A stretch of 64,000 bases of DNA, taken from the NCBI RefSeq assembly GCF_031202265.1, contig NZ_CP100604.1:4632501-4696500 (forward strand). The letters are read 5' to 3'. This DNA is from Bradyrhizobium sp. Ash2021. GTDB lineage: Bacteria > Pseudomonadota > Alphaproteobacteria > Rhizobiales > Xanthobacteraceae. The translations under genes were made by a program, and so were the position numbers. Under the pieces are notes generated by a model. It saw nothing but the letters and a program-made list of their open reading frames with translations. It did no database searches and was not told the origin of the DNA. Positions 48,994 to 58,090 of this stretch are shown piece by piece (position 1 is the first letter of the stretch; each line of letters opens with the position of its first letter).

Positions 48994-51426
48994 ATGAGCG
49001 TGGTTTTGACGCCGCCGTCGTGGCGCGCAATCGCGGCCGTCTGGCATGGGGGTTGCTTCGCTCCACCAAGGTGGGTCGATGCGATGAGCTTCCGTCCGTT
49101 CACAAGTGAATCCTATGCCAGAGATGACCGCCCCGAGGCATGGCGGGACGTCCTGAGCGCGGTCGGCCTGCAGCCGGCATCTTCGAACGTCTTTTATGAC
49201 GGGCACGCAACGGCGTCGCATCGCAACGCGGTTGGCGTGGCGCTGACCAGAATTTCGGCGGGATCGCAGGGCATATCGCCGCTGCCGCAATCCGGCGATG
49301 GCCTGCCGATCGCGCTGTTGCCGACGGAAGACGGCGTGGTGCTGCGGCAGGGCGCCAGCCATCGGATCATTCCCGCCGGCCATCTCTTGCTGCTGCCGCG
49401 CAGCGGCGACTGGAGCGTGATCTTCCAGCGCGACATGCGCGCGATCGTTCTCTCCGTGACATCGGAAGCGTTGCATGGCCGCATCACCGGCAAGTCGAGA
49501 TTCGACGAAGCCCGCGTCGTGTCGCCGGGTGGGCTCGCGGATGTGTTCTCCCGCATGCTCGATGCCACGGCGCGAACGCTGGAATCGCTCGCGGATGTGG
49601 AATGGGCCGCGGTCGCGCAAAGTCTCGCCGATTTGCTGCTGACCTTGACGCACCAGTTCGCGGGTCCGGCATCGGAAGCCAGCCACACCGCGACGCAGGC
49701 GGCGATCCTGCACCGGATCTGTCAGACCATCGAGCGCAGGCTCGACGATCGCGAGCTCGCGCCGGCGCGCGTTGCGCAGTCGGAAGGAATCTCCGAGCGC
49801 TATCTGCAAAAATTGTTCGAAGGCGTCGGCGATAATTTTACCCATTATGTTCGGGAGCGGAGGCTGCAGCGGGCCTGGGCCGATCTGTCCAATCCTGCCG
49901 AGTCGCATCGCTCGATCTCGGAAATCGCCTATCGCTATGGGTTTGGCGATTCCGCGCATTTCAGCCGGACGTTTCGCCACCGTTTCGGATTGCCGCCGCG
50001 TGAATTCCGCCAGCAGGAGGCCGAACGCGCCGCGCCGCCGTCCCACGCGTCGGGCCAGCGCGGCTGGCCGCAGGATGCGCTGGCCCAGTTGCGTGCGCAT
50101 CCGGCCAGCGGCACCACGCCAAAGCTTGCAGCGCTCGCGGCGCTAGGATCCGATGAATGCCGCAACGAAGCCGACCGATCCCACCATCATATCGCGGTGG
50201 AGGCCAAGCGGGTGCACTGGGGCTATTTCAGCCGCAGCTTGCCGCCGCAGATCGAAATCAATTCAGGCGATACCGTCACCATCGAAACCCTGTCGCAGCA
50301 TGCCTCCGACGATCCGGAGCGGATGATCGCGGGCGATGCCGGCGCTGAAAGCGTGTTCGGCTGGACCAGGCAGCAGAAGAATGTGGATCGGCGCGGCGCC
50401 GGCCCGATGGACGCATCCGTGTTCGGCCGCGGCGCGGGCGAGGGGTTCGGCGTGCACATCTGCACCGGGCCGATCGCCGTGAAGGAAGCGCAGCCCGGCG
50501 ACGTGCTCGAGGTGCGTATCCTCGACATCGTGCCGCGGCCGAGCCGCAACCCCCATTATCAGGGCCGGGTGTTCGGCTCCAGCGTCGCCGCGTGGTGGGG
50601 CTATCACTATGACGAATTTCTCGCAGGCCCCAAGCCGCGCGAAGTGGTGACGATCTACGAAGTTTTCGATTCCGGCGAAACGCCGCATGCCCGCGCGCTG
50701 TATTCCTACCGCTGGGAACCGCAGACCGATCCGTTCGGCGTGGTCCACACCACCTATGACTATCCCGGCGTTCCCGTCGCAAGCGGCAGCGTGAAGCGCC
50801 GGCACGCCGTGCTCGACGGCATCAGCATTCCCTTGCGCCCGCATTTCGGCGTGATCGCGGTGGCGCCGCGCGAGCACGATTTCGTCGATTCCGTGCCGCC
50901 GTCCTATTTCGGCGGCAACCTCGACAATTGGCGGCTCGGCAAGGGCGCGGCCGTCTATCTGCCGGTCTCGGTGCCCGGTGCATTATTGTCGGTCGGCGAT
51001 CCCCATGCCGCCCAGGGCGACGGCGAATTGAGCGGCACGGCGATCGAATGTTCGATGACCGGGACGTTCCAGGTCATCCTGCACAAGAAGGGCAATCTCG
51101 CGGGACGTCCGTTCGCCGATCTCAGCTATCCCCTGATCGAGACCGAAACCGACTGGGTGCTGACCGGATTCAGCCACCCGAATTATCTCGCCGAATTCGG
51201 CGCGCAGGGGCAAAGCGAGGTCTACGCGACATCCTCGCTCGATCTCGCGATGAAGGACGCGTTCCGGAAAATGCGCCGCTTCCTGATGAACGTGAAGGGG
51301 TTGAGCGAAGACGAGGCGATCGCGCTGATGTCGGCGGCGGTCGACTTCGGCGTCACCCAGGTCGTCGACGGCAATTGGGGCGTGCACGCGATCCTGAGCA
51401 AGCGGCTGTTCCAGGATGCGCCCTAG
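48994..51426 (+). CDS. AraC-type regulator fused to acetamidase/formamidase
   Basis: 810 residues in one frame. About residues 50-230 form an AraC ligand/cupin-type region ('SVIFQRDMRAIVLSVTSEALHGRI'). Residues near 245-335 are a double helix-turn-helix ('VAQSEGISERYLQKLFEGVGDNFTHYVRERRLQRAW', 'EIAYRYGFGDSAHFSRTFRHRFGLPPREFR'), the AraC family signature. After a short linker a full formamidase domain begins near residue 400 ('EAKRVHWGYFSRSLPPQIEINSGD') and runs to the end. GGGGAGAAA precedes ATG 48994; an ATG at 49084 is an alternative start. It may both sense and hydrolyse the amide. Confidence 0.88.
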   Translation: MSVVLTPPSWRAIAAVWHGGCFAPPRWVDAMSFRPFTSESYARDDRPEAWRDVLSAVGLQPASSNVFYDGHATASHRNAVGVALTRISAGSQGISPLPQSGDGLPIALLPTEDGVVLRQGASHRIIPAGHLLLLPRSGDWSVIFQRDMRAIVLSVTSEALHGRITGKSRFDEARVVSPGGLADVFSRMLDATARTLESLADVEWAAVAQSLADLLLTLTHQFAGPASEASHTATQAAILHRICQTIERRLDDRELAPARVAQSEGISERYLQKLFEGVGDNFTHYVRERRLQRAWADLSNPAESHRSISEIAYRYGFGDSAHFSRTFRHRFGLPPREFRQQEAERAAPPSHASGQRGWPQDALAQLRAHPASGTTPKLAALAALGSDECRNEADRSHHHIAVEAKRVHWGYFSRSLPPQIEINSGDTVTIETLSQHASDDPERMIAGDAGAESVFGWTRQQKNVDRRGAGPMDASVFGRGAGEGFGVHICTGPIAVKEAQPGDVLEVRILDIVPRPSRNPHYQGRVFGSSVAAWWGYHYDEFLAGPKPREVVTIYEVFDSGETPHARALYSYRWEPQTDPFGVVHTTYDYPGVPVASGSVKRRHAVLDGISIPLRPHFGVIAVAPREHDFVDSVPPSYFGGNLDNWRLGKGAAVYLPVSVPGALLSVGDPHAAQGDGELSGTAIECSMTGTFQVILHKKGNLAGRPFADLSYPLIETETDWVLTGFSHPNYLAEFGAQGQSEVYATSSLDLAMKDAFRKMRRFLMNVKGLSEDEAIALMSAAVDFGVTQVVDGNWGVHAILSKRLFQDAP

Positions 51427-51450
51427 GCGAAGAGCAAGAGGATCACGAAA

Positions 51451-51834
51451 TTGAAATTCCACATGATCGCAGGCGGGCCAAAGCCCGTCGCACCGTTCAG
51501 CCACGCCGTCGAGACCGACGGCTTTGTCTTCGTCACCGGCCAGATGCCGGACACCCCCGCAACGCCCGGCGTCCTGCCCGACGGAATCGTCGCGCAGACA
51601 AACGCGGTGATGGAGAATCTACGCGTCGTACTCGCAGGCCTCGGCCTCGGCTTCGAGCACATCGTGATGGCGCGGATCTATCTCACCCGCTTCAGCCAGG
51701 ACTACGCTGCGATGAACGACACCTACCGCGGCTATTTCCCGCCGGACCGGCTGCCGGCGCGGACCTGTGTGGGCGTGACCGGGCTCGCCTATGACGCGCT
51801 GATCGAGATCGATCTGGTGTGCCGGCGACCTTAG
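51451..51834 (+). CDS. RidA/YjgF family protein
   Basis: 127 residues. 'PVAPFSHAVETDGFVFVTGQMP' and 'MENLRVVLAGLGLGFEHIVMARIYLTRFSQDYAAMNDTYRGYF' followed by 'PARTCVGVTGLAYDALIEIDLVC' give the whole RidA pattern, including the Arg of the active site ('ARTCV'). RidA deaminases hydrolyse reactive enamine/imine intermediates. The start is TTG 51451 with AGAGGA upstream; an ATG at 51463 would drop four residues. Twenty-four bases after the fusion gene, so probably the last gene of that operon. Confidence 0.85.
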   Translation: MKFHMIAGGPKPVAPFSHAVETDGFVFVTGQMPDTPATPGVLPDGIVAQTNAVMENLRVVLAGLGLGFEHIVMARIYLTRFSQDYAAMNDTYRGYFPPDRLPARTCVGVTGLAYDALIEIDLVCRRP

Positions 51835-51913
51835 CGGTCACGAACAAGCCGCCGCATCTCGTTTCGCTCACGCGACCGCGACAAAACGATACTCCACATT
51901 CCGCTGCGATGCG

Positions 51914-54643
51914 TCAGTTGAACCTCGGATCCCTACATTTGTACGTGTAGGTGGGAGGATCGTTGTTCAAATCGGCGTAGGTTTGAATTGCAAGCACCAC
52001 GTAAACGATCCTCCAGCAGCCTGAGCCCGGATCGAGGTTGTTCGGCAGGTAATCTGAGGGATTGTTTTTCGCGGAGTTGGTGTCGCCGTATTTGATCAAT
52101 TCCTGGACCCAGTAGCCCGGACAAAGGGGGGCCGGTGCGTCGCTTGATGGATCGGGCAGGAACAACAATGCGAACGTGTACTGAGCGACCACGTCGTTTT
52201 CCCAGTTCGGATCGATGGTTTTGGCCTGCTCGGGGACGACGCCCCAATTGGGCGGTCCCCAGGGCGGGCTCGCACCAAACGGCGCGATCGTGATCCCCCA
52301 CTCGTCACTCGCGGTGGTTGTCGTGCTGCTGGCATAGCCGGCGCTGCCGCCGATCATCAAATTACCTTGGTTCTCGAGACCACCGAAGAACGGCACGCCG
52401 GCCTTCACATCCCAGACAAGTCCGACCGCCATCGAGGCCTGGATGTTCCAGGAAAGCACGTCCACGGTGCCCTGAACCGCCGTGAACGCCTCGCCGCTCA
52501 CAGCGCCTAGACTCCAGCTGAACTCCAGGAACTTCTGCGGGGTGTCGGACCCGACCGCGAAGTCGAACGCCGCCGGCCAGATCACCGTACCGAAATAGTC
52601 GGTGATCTCGCCGTTGGTCAGCGCCGCCATCGTGACGTTGATTCCGCACGGCGTGCCGTCCGGACGCGGGCCATCGATCGTGTATGTCATGAGATCACCG
52701 GGCGTCACCATGAACGGAATGTAGGAGTTCGGCGCCGATGTGCCGATCTGTGCCGTGCTCGAGGCGAAGATCGGCGCTTGCGGTGCATAGGATCCGACAC
52801 TCTGCGAACCGTCCGAGATGGTCTGGCCTTGCGCATCGAGGAACTTGATATTCGTGATCGAGACCGACGATCCCGCACTCCAGAATGTTCCGGCCGGGAC
52901 CACAGCCTGCCCGATCTGTGGCGTCACGGGCTGCACGCCGCTGTCCTTCACCCCGCTCACCGGCGCGCCGGCGTCCTTGACGACGCTCACCATCGAGCTC
53001 TGCTGGCCCTCGACGGCCAAGGTCGAGGTGCTCGATGAACCCCAGGTCGCTGCCGCGCTCCAGTTGAGTGCGAAGTCCCACGCGACGCCCGCAGTTCCGC
53101 CGTCGCCGAGGGCTTCGCCCCCGGCCCAGATGCCCACCTGGCCCTCGCTCGTCAGGCTCACGCCGATATTGACGGTTTGCTGCGTAGCGCTTTGCTGGCT
53201 CGATTGGGTCCCGTACACCATCGACCCGAGGTCGTTGCTGGTGCCCTCGAATTGCCAGCCGATCACGTTCGCGGCCGGCATCGGCAGCGGCCCATCGATG
53301 ATCCCGGTCACCACCACGGTCGAGCCGCCATCCTGCGTCGTCAGAGCGATGTTACAGTAGTTCGCCATCGACACGGCGCTTCCATACGTGATTGACTGCG
53401 CAACGGTGGTGCCGCCATAAAACACCAGCTGCAGAAGCGGGTACGACGTGCTGGTCATCGTGCCGTTCTGCGTTATGTTCTTGCTCGTCGTCGTTGTCGG
53501 ATTCGAGGTGTCGACGATGAACAGCGACGTTGCGGGCGTAGAGGTGTTTGATGACTGTGCCGATTGCGTGGTCTGCGCGAGGTATTGAAGTTGCGCATAG
53601 GTGTTGAAGAGATGGAAGACCAGAGAATCCTCCTCCTGCTTGGTCCCGCCCTCAAGCGACGAACCGCTGGCCACCAGCCGGCCCGCGGGGTCGGATAAAA
53701 GCGTCAGAGGGGATTTGGTGGTCGGCGTGCTCGACCAGGCGAGCGCGAATGGCACCGTGAGGGGCGAGCCGGTATCATCAAGCGGGCAGGTGACGGCCAT
53801 TTGGAACGGGGTTTTTCCGGAATGGTCCTCCATGGTGAGCGTGAGAAGCATCACGAGATTGAGGAGCAGCGGATTGTTGCCGTCGGTGCTGGCGCCGTTC
53901 ACCTGCGGCGTGACCGCGATGCTGCAGATGTTGCCGAAGCTGTTGCCGTTGCGGCCCGTGACGGCCGGAAGCAGCGCGCCGAGCTCGAGGGCGGAGAACG
54001 CCCGCATGGCGCGCGCGGGCCAGATTCCGAACGTGCCTGCGAGCGTCGTGGTCATGGAGTTCGGCAACTGATCGGCCACGTAGTAAAGCCCGATGGCTCC
54101 CAGATTGAAGGGATTGCCTCCGCACGGGAACGCCACCAGAAACGCCTGCGATCCAAGCGAGACGGCGCTCACGCACGCCCCGTCCGGTGCCGGCATGATC
54201 GCCTGGTTGTCGTCGCACAGGACCAGGCCGGCCGACCAATTCACCGTTGGTGAAGTTGAGGTTCCGCCCGACGATGGCTGGGTGACATCCGTCGCCGACG
54301 TGGCCATGACACCGGCGTTCGGCTGAGCCCAGAACAGATAGAGCGCCGGGAGGGACTGGAGGGACTGAATCGCCAGCGCGCACGTGCCCTTGGTCTGCGG
54401 CCAAAAACTGTCCGGCAGCGCAAGCCGGCTGTTAGACCATGATACCTTGTTTCCGAGGCTCGAAGCGGTGAAGCCGGTCGCGGCCGTGTAGATCGATTGC
54501 TGAATATCGGACTTGTCGTCGCCGCCGATCACGAAGATGTTCGGCCCGAACAGCGTGGCCGCATTCCCCCGCGGCCTCTCGCCAAACCCGAGCTGGATTT
54601 CCTGATTTTGTGCAGGCGTGGCCATTCCCGTATGTCCCTTCAT
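51914..54643 (-). CDS. Large orphan protein, unknown function
   Basis: 909 residues without recognisable family. Rich in Ser, Thr, Gly, Ala and Asn and poor in charged residues. It alternates short hydrophobic strands with polar turns, as in large beta-rich surface or secreted proteins. No signal peptide, repeats or catalytic motif seen. Notable segments: 'LFGPNIFVIGGDDKSDIQQSIY' region near the start, 'SFWPQTKGTCALAIQSLQ', and a Cys-containing end 'PGSGCWRIVYVVLAIQTYADL'. ATG 54643 is used; ATG 54625 has a comparable AAGGGA site. It is a lone gene followed upstream by an IS1182-type element, which suggests horizontal acquisition. Confidence 0.7.
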   Translation of the reverse strand: MKGHTGMATPAQNQEIQLGFGERPRGNAATLFGPNIFVIGGDDKSDIQQSIYTAATGFTASSLGNKVSWSNSRLALPDSFWPQTKGTCALAIQSLQSLPALYLFWAQPNAGVMATSATDVTQPSSGGTSTSPTVNWSAGLVLCDDNQAIMPAPDGACVSAVSLGSQAFLVAFPCGGNPFNLGAIGLYYVADQLPNSMTTTLAGTFGIWPARAMRAFSALELGALLPAVTGRNGNSFGNICSIAVTPQVNGASTDGNNPLLLNLVMLLTLTMEDHSGKTPFQMAVTCPLDDTGSPLTVPFALAWSSTPTTKSPLTLLSDPAGRLVASGSSLEGGTKQEEDSLVFHLFNTYAQLQYLAQTTQSAQSSNTSTPATSLFIVDTSNPTTTTSKNITQNGTMTSTSYPLLQLVFYGGTTVAQSITYGSAVSMANYCNIALTTQDGGSTVVVTGIIDGPLPMPAANVIGWQFEGTSNDLGSMVYGTQSSQQSATQQTVNIGVSLTSEGQVGIWAGGEALGDGGTAGVAWDFALNWSAAATWGSSSTSTLAVEGQQSSMVSVVKDAGAPVSGVKDSGVQPVTPQIGQAVVPAGTFWSAGSSVSITNIKFLDAQGQTISDGSQSVGSYAPQAPIFASSTAQIGTSAPNSYIPFMVTPGDLMTYTIDGPRPDGTPCGINVTMAALTNGEITDYFGTVIWPAAFDFAVGSDTPQKFLEFSWSLGAVSGEAFTAVQGTVDVLSWNIQASMAVGLVWDVKAGVPFFGGLENQGNLMIGGSAGYASSTTTTASDEWGITIAPFGASPPWGPPNWGVVPEQAKTIDPNWENDVVAQYTFALLFLPDPSSDAPAPLCPGYWVQELIKYGDTNSAKNNPSDYLPNNLDPGSGCWRIVYVVLAIQTYADLNNDPPTYTYKCRDPRFN

Positions 54644-54926
54644 GACAGATACTTCCGCCCGAGAGGTTACAGTCGATTCTTGTGATCAGTAAGACGGGCG
54701 GTACGCTCGTCCCACACCTTGTGCGCGCGTGAGCAACGCGACTGAACCGAAGCGCAGGTGACGCCGATGACGGGTGCGCAGAGTCGTAAACCGGGGAACG
54801 GGCGATGATTAGCCAGGCCATATTCGCGCGCCAGCTCAGAGCGTGTGAATGTTTTGATTCCAGGCATTTGCAACGGCTGACGCTGTATGATTCCATCGAT
54901 GTGGTAGCTGAATCGGTGAGCTTGCG

Positions 54927-56264
54927 ATGGCCGACGAAGGTTTGTTCGAGGAATTGCCCGAACAGAAGAGACCGCAACCGGAGGGCCGCGGTACGCCGCG
55001 GCTGCGGGTTCCGGAGCGCAGCCAGATCGATACGCATTGGGCGTCGCTGGACGATCTGATACCGGATGACCATCCGGTACGGGCGGTCTGGTCCTTTGTT
55101 CAAGGACTTGATCTGTCGGCGCTCCACGAAGCGATCAAAGCCCGCGAAGGGCAGCCGGGCCATCCGCCGGCTGCGCCGGAGTTGCTGATGGCGCTCTGGC
55201 TATGGGCCACGGTCGATGGCGTCGGCAGCGCCCGCCGGCTGGATCAATTGTGTCGGGATCATCTGGTTTACCGCTGGCTGTGCGGCGGCGTCTCCATGAA
55301 CTATCACAGCCTGTCCGACTTCCGGATCGCGCATCGGGCGGTCCTGGATCAGCTGCTGGCGCGCGGTGTCGCCTCGCTGGTGGAAGCCGGATTGGTGTCG
55401 CTGGATATCCTGGCGCAGGACGGATTGCGGGTGCGCGCATCTACCGGAACGGGCTCGTTCCGCCGGCGCAAACGGCTGGAGGAACTGCGGACGGCGGCGC
55501 AGGCACGGGTGGCTCGGCTGCGCGCCGAACTCGAAGCTGACCCCGGCTCAGGCGACAAGGTGCGGCGCGCGGCGCAAGAACGGGCGGCGCGCGAACGCGA
55601 GGCCCGCATCGTGGCGGCTCAGGAGCGCATGCAGGAGCTGGAGGCCGAACGGGCCCGCCGGAAGAATACCAACAAGCAGGAAGTGGCCAAGCAGAAGGAG
55701 CCGCGGGCTTCGACGACGGACGCCGAGGCCCGGGTGATGAAGATGGCCGATGGCGGCTTCCGTCCCGCCTACAACATGCAAATTGTGGCTGAGCCGACCA
55801 GCCAGCTGATTGTCGCTGTCGATATCGACACCAGCGGCTCGGATCGCGGCTTGGCGCGCCCGGCAATCGAGGGCTTGCGCGCCCGCGACTGCAGGCCTTC
55901 CGACTATCTGGTCGACGGCGGGTTCACCAAAAACGACGATATCGAGTGGACGCATGCAACCGGTACGACGTTGTGGTGTCCGCCTGGGCATACCAAGCAC
56001 GGCACCGATCCGTATGCGCCGAAGCCGGGCGACAGTGTAGCGGTGGCCGATTGGCGCAAGCGCATGGGGAGCGATCTCGGCAAAAACATCTATCGACGCA
56101 GAGCTGAGCACGAGTGCATCAATGCCTATGCCCGGCGCATGGGGCTCCAGCAGATCACGGTCCGCGGCAAAGACAAGGCACGCACGGTCCTGCTCTGGTT
56201 CGCGCTGGCCCACAACATGATGTGCAGCTTCAGATTACGTGCCGCAGCCCAGGTTCCGGCATAA
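54927..56264 (+). CDS. IS1182-family transposase
   Basis: 445 residues. 'DDLIPDDHPVRAVWSFV' and 'ALWLWATVDGVGSARRLDQLC' are the N-terminal hallmarks; the DDE residues lie in 'SLDILAQDGLRVRAS', 'YLVDGGFTKNDDIEW' and 'RAEHECINAYARRMGL'. Between them is a coiled-coil insert rich in Arg, Ala and Glu. The left flank has AGAGCGTGTGAA at 54839-54850, which resembles the terminal repeat of related elements, but no matching inverted copy is visible downstream up to tRNA-Asn. The frame is intact, so the enzyme may be functional even if the element's right end is lost. Confidence 0.9.
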   Translation: MADEGLFEELPEQKRPQPEGRGTPRLRVPERSQIDTHWASLDDLIPDDHPVRAVWSFVQGLDLSALHEAIKAREGQPGHPPAAPELLMALWLWATVDGVGSARRLDQLCRDHLVYRWLCGGVSMNYHSLSDFRIAHRAVLDQLLARGVASLVEAGLVSLDILAQDGLRVRASTGTGSFRRRKRLEELRTAAQARVARLRAELEADPGSGDKVRRAAQERAAREREARIVAAQERMQELEAERARRKNTNKQEVAKQKEPRASTTDAEARVMKMADGGFRPAYNMQIVAEPTSQLIVAVDIDTSGSDRGLARPAIEGLRARDCRPSDYLVDGGFTKNDDIEWTHATGTTLWCPPGHTKHGTDPYAPKPGDSVAVADWRKRMGSDLGKNIYRRRAEHECINAYARRMGLQQITVRGKDKARTVLLWFALAHNMMCSFRLRAAAQVPA

Positions 56265-56317
56265 CAACGGGAGACAAAGGGCAGAAAAGCCGCACTCCCA
56301 ATCAACTCACAATCGAG

Positions 56318-56346
56318 CCGCCGGCTCGAACCAGCCGAGCCGGCGG
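56318..56346. repeat. Perfect 11-bp hairpin downstream of transposase
   Basis: CCGCCGGCTCG and CGAGCCGGCGG pair exactly around a 7-base loop, 54 bases after the transposase stop. No T tract follows in either direction, so it is not a typical terminator. The remainder of 56265-56566 shows no convincing gene; a frame ending 'FLNVIERKGINVIL' at 56490 may be a gene remnant. Confidence 0.6.
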
Positions 56347-56566
56347 ACCCGAAGATGCTTACCAACGGCTCCCCGCAGGATACATTCTCAGCCTCTCAGC
56401 TTGGCTACGGGGTACAGCTCGCGGCCCACCGGACCGGCGCCCGCGTTCCTGAATGTCATCGAGCGCAAGGGCATCAATGTCATTCTTTAGGCAACTCACC
56501 GCATCGGAAAGTTCGAATCCGCTGCGGGGGCAAATCTTACATTATTGATTTGATTCAGAGAATTGG

Positions 56567-56641
56567 TGGCTCCCCGGGCTGGATTCGAACCAGCGACCAT
56601 TCGATTAACAGTCGAATGCTCTACCGCTGAGCTACCGAGGA
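56567..56641 (-). tRNA. tRNA-Asn (anticodon GTT)
   Basis: On the minus strand: acceptor TCCTCGG with CCGGGGA, anticodon stem TTCGA/TCGAA around CTGTTAA with anticodon GTT, T arm GGTTCGAACC, and encoded CCA (56567-56569). Full cloverleaf. Confidence 0.95.
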
Positions 56642-56906
56642 ACAGGCGAAACAATTGTTCGCGAGCCGGCAGCGTATAACAAAGCCTTCCGGGCTTGCAA
56701 AGGACCAAATGGCTGACTTGGGCATCGGCTCGCTTGGGCCGGAAAATCGCTGCAACACAAGGGTTTGCCGGCAGTTTTGCCCTGGCGGCAGACACAATTG
56801 GCAACCTGCCGGCGCAATTGGCCCATTCATCCGTGTCATGGCCCGGCCGCCAAATCGACTCATTCGGCCAAGAGGCTGGCCTTGCCGGGTTTACGGAGGC
56901 GATTCC

Positions 56907-57086
56907 ATGCCAGTCATTGCGACCGATCTGATGAAGACGGTGCCCTCGATCGTGCCGAGCGACATCCCGACCCTGAGCGACGACGAATGTTTGCGCCGGC
57001 TCGCGCAGGCCGTTGAAGCCCATGATTCCGAGCATCTGGACGAGGTGGCGCTGCTGATCGGCCGGCTCGCCGTCACGATCGAGTAA
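56907..57086 (+). CDS. Small conserved acidic protein
   Basis: 59 residues. ATG 56907 follows ACGGAGG. 'PTLSDDECLRRLAQAVEAHDSEHLDEVALLIGRLAVTIE' forms two acidic helices. No membrane segment or named domain. The gap 56642-56906 before it shows nothing assignable. Function unknown; a small single-copy helical protein of the core genome is the likeliest status. Confidence 0.6.
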   Translation: MPVIATDLMKTVPSIVPSDIPTLSDDECLRRLAQAVEAHDSEHLDEVALLIGRLAVTIE

Positions 57087-57232
57087 CCCGGATTCCCGAC
57101 TGGCTGGCTTGCTTTCCGCAGCGTGATCGGCGTGTTGCGTTTTGGCGGAGCTTGTACCAAAGATGACCCGGTTCTAGCTCTTGCGGCGGCAATGCCGCTC
57201 GCCATCAGCGTCTCGTTATCAGGGTCTTGCCA

Positions 57233-57898
57233 ATGTCCGGTTTTGTGACCGCGCGCCAGAAGATGGTCGATGGCCAGGTGCGTCCGAGCGACGTCACCGA
57301 TATCCGAATCATCGATGCCATGCTGGCGGTGCCGCGCGAGGCCTTTGTGCCCGAAAACAAGCGCGCCTTGGCCTATCTCGATCTCGACCTCGATGTCAGC
57401 GAGGGCGGCGGCGTGAAGCGGTTCCTGATCAAGCCCGCGGTGCTGGCGAAAATGCTGCAGGCGGCCGAGATCAAGCAGACCGACCGGGTTCTGGTGGTGG
57501 GCTGCGCCAGCGGTTATGCGGCCGCCGTGATCGCGCAATTTGCCGGGCAGGTGACCGCGACCGAGAGCGAACCGGGGCTGGCCGCGAAGGCCCGGGACAT
57601 CCTTTCCCGCAACGGTTGTGGAAATGTCGCGGTCGGCACCGGGGCGGCAGCCGGGGGCGATTCGGCGAATGCTCCGTTTGACGTCATCGTCGTCAACGGC
57701 GCGACCGAGATCGTGCCGGAGCAGCTCTACGCGCAGCTCCGGAATGGCGGCCGGCTGGTCGGGGTGTTCGCGATGTCGTCGCCCGCCCGGGCTACCATTG
57801 TGACGCGCTCCCACGGCGATTTCGGGAACCGGGCGCTGTTCGACGCCGCGGCGCCGGTCCTGCCCGGCCTGGAACGGCTTCCCGCCTTCGTTTTCTAG
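57233..57898 (+). CDS. pcm: Protein-L-isoaspartate O-methyltransferase family protein
   Basis: 221 residues. 'ARQKMVDGQVRPSDVTDIRIIDAMLAVPREAFVP' is the usual opening and 'DRVLVVGCASGYAAAVIAQF' the SAM-binding loop (canonical form GxGSGY, here GCASGY). 'FDVIVVNGATEIVPEQLYAQLRNGGRLVGVF' follows as in the family. The enzyme methylates damaged aspartyl residues to start their repair. ATG 57233 is preferred over an in-frame TTG two codons earlier. It stands just upstream of tolC on the same strand. Confidence 0.85.
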   Translation: MSGFVTARQKMVDGQVRPSDVTDIRIIDAMLAVPREAFVPENKRALAYLDLDLDVSEGGGVKRFLIKPAVLAKMLQAAEIKQTDRVLVVGCASGYAAAVIAQFAGQVTATESEPGLAAKARDILSRNGCGNVAVGTGAAAGGDSANAPFDVIVVNGATEIVPEQLYAQLRNGGRLVGVFAMSSPARATIVTRSHGDFGNRALFDAAAPVLPGLERLPAFVF

Positions 57899-58090
57899 CC
57901 ATTGTCGCCCCGCAACGGCCGTTAAAATCCCGTTCTGAATCAGAAGTGTGGCCGGATTGCCCCACGTGAAGAGTTTCCACCGGGTTCCGTTGCTGGGTGG
58001 TTCCGTCCGGCCCACGTGCGGACTAAGGTGAGCCGGGACTCACTTGGGCGAAGCGACGCCCGGTTCATGTGTGTGGACCGGCGAACGAAT

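Noticed and set aside
48205..50100. 631-codon open frame antisense to the formamidase and AraC fusion
   Set aside because: Opposite two well-supported genes, crosses their intergenic gap, and shows no domain.
54667..54873. 68-codon minus-strand frame between the orphan gene and the transposase
   Set aside because: Only the first 30 residues look protein-like; it covers the presumed IS end and has no ribosome site. Possibly a gene fragment, not supported as a gene.
56505..56545. GTTCGAATCC followed by a G-rich end, resembling a tRNA T arm and acceptor
   Set aside because: The bases around it do not form a T stem or acceptor stem, and no 5' tRNA half precedes it.
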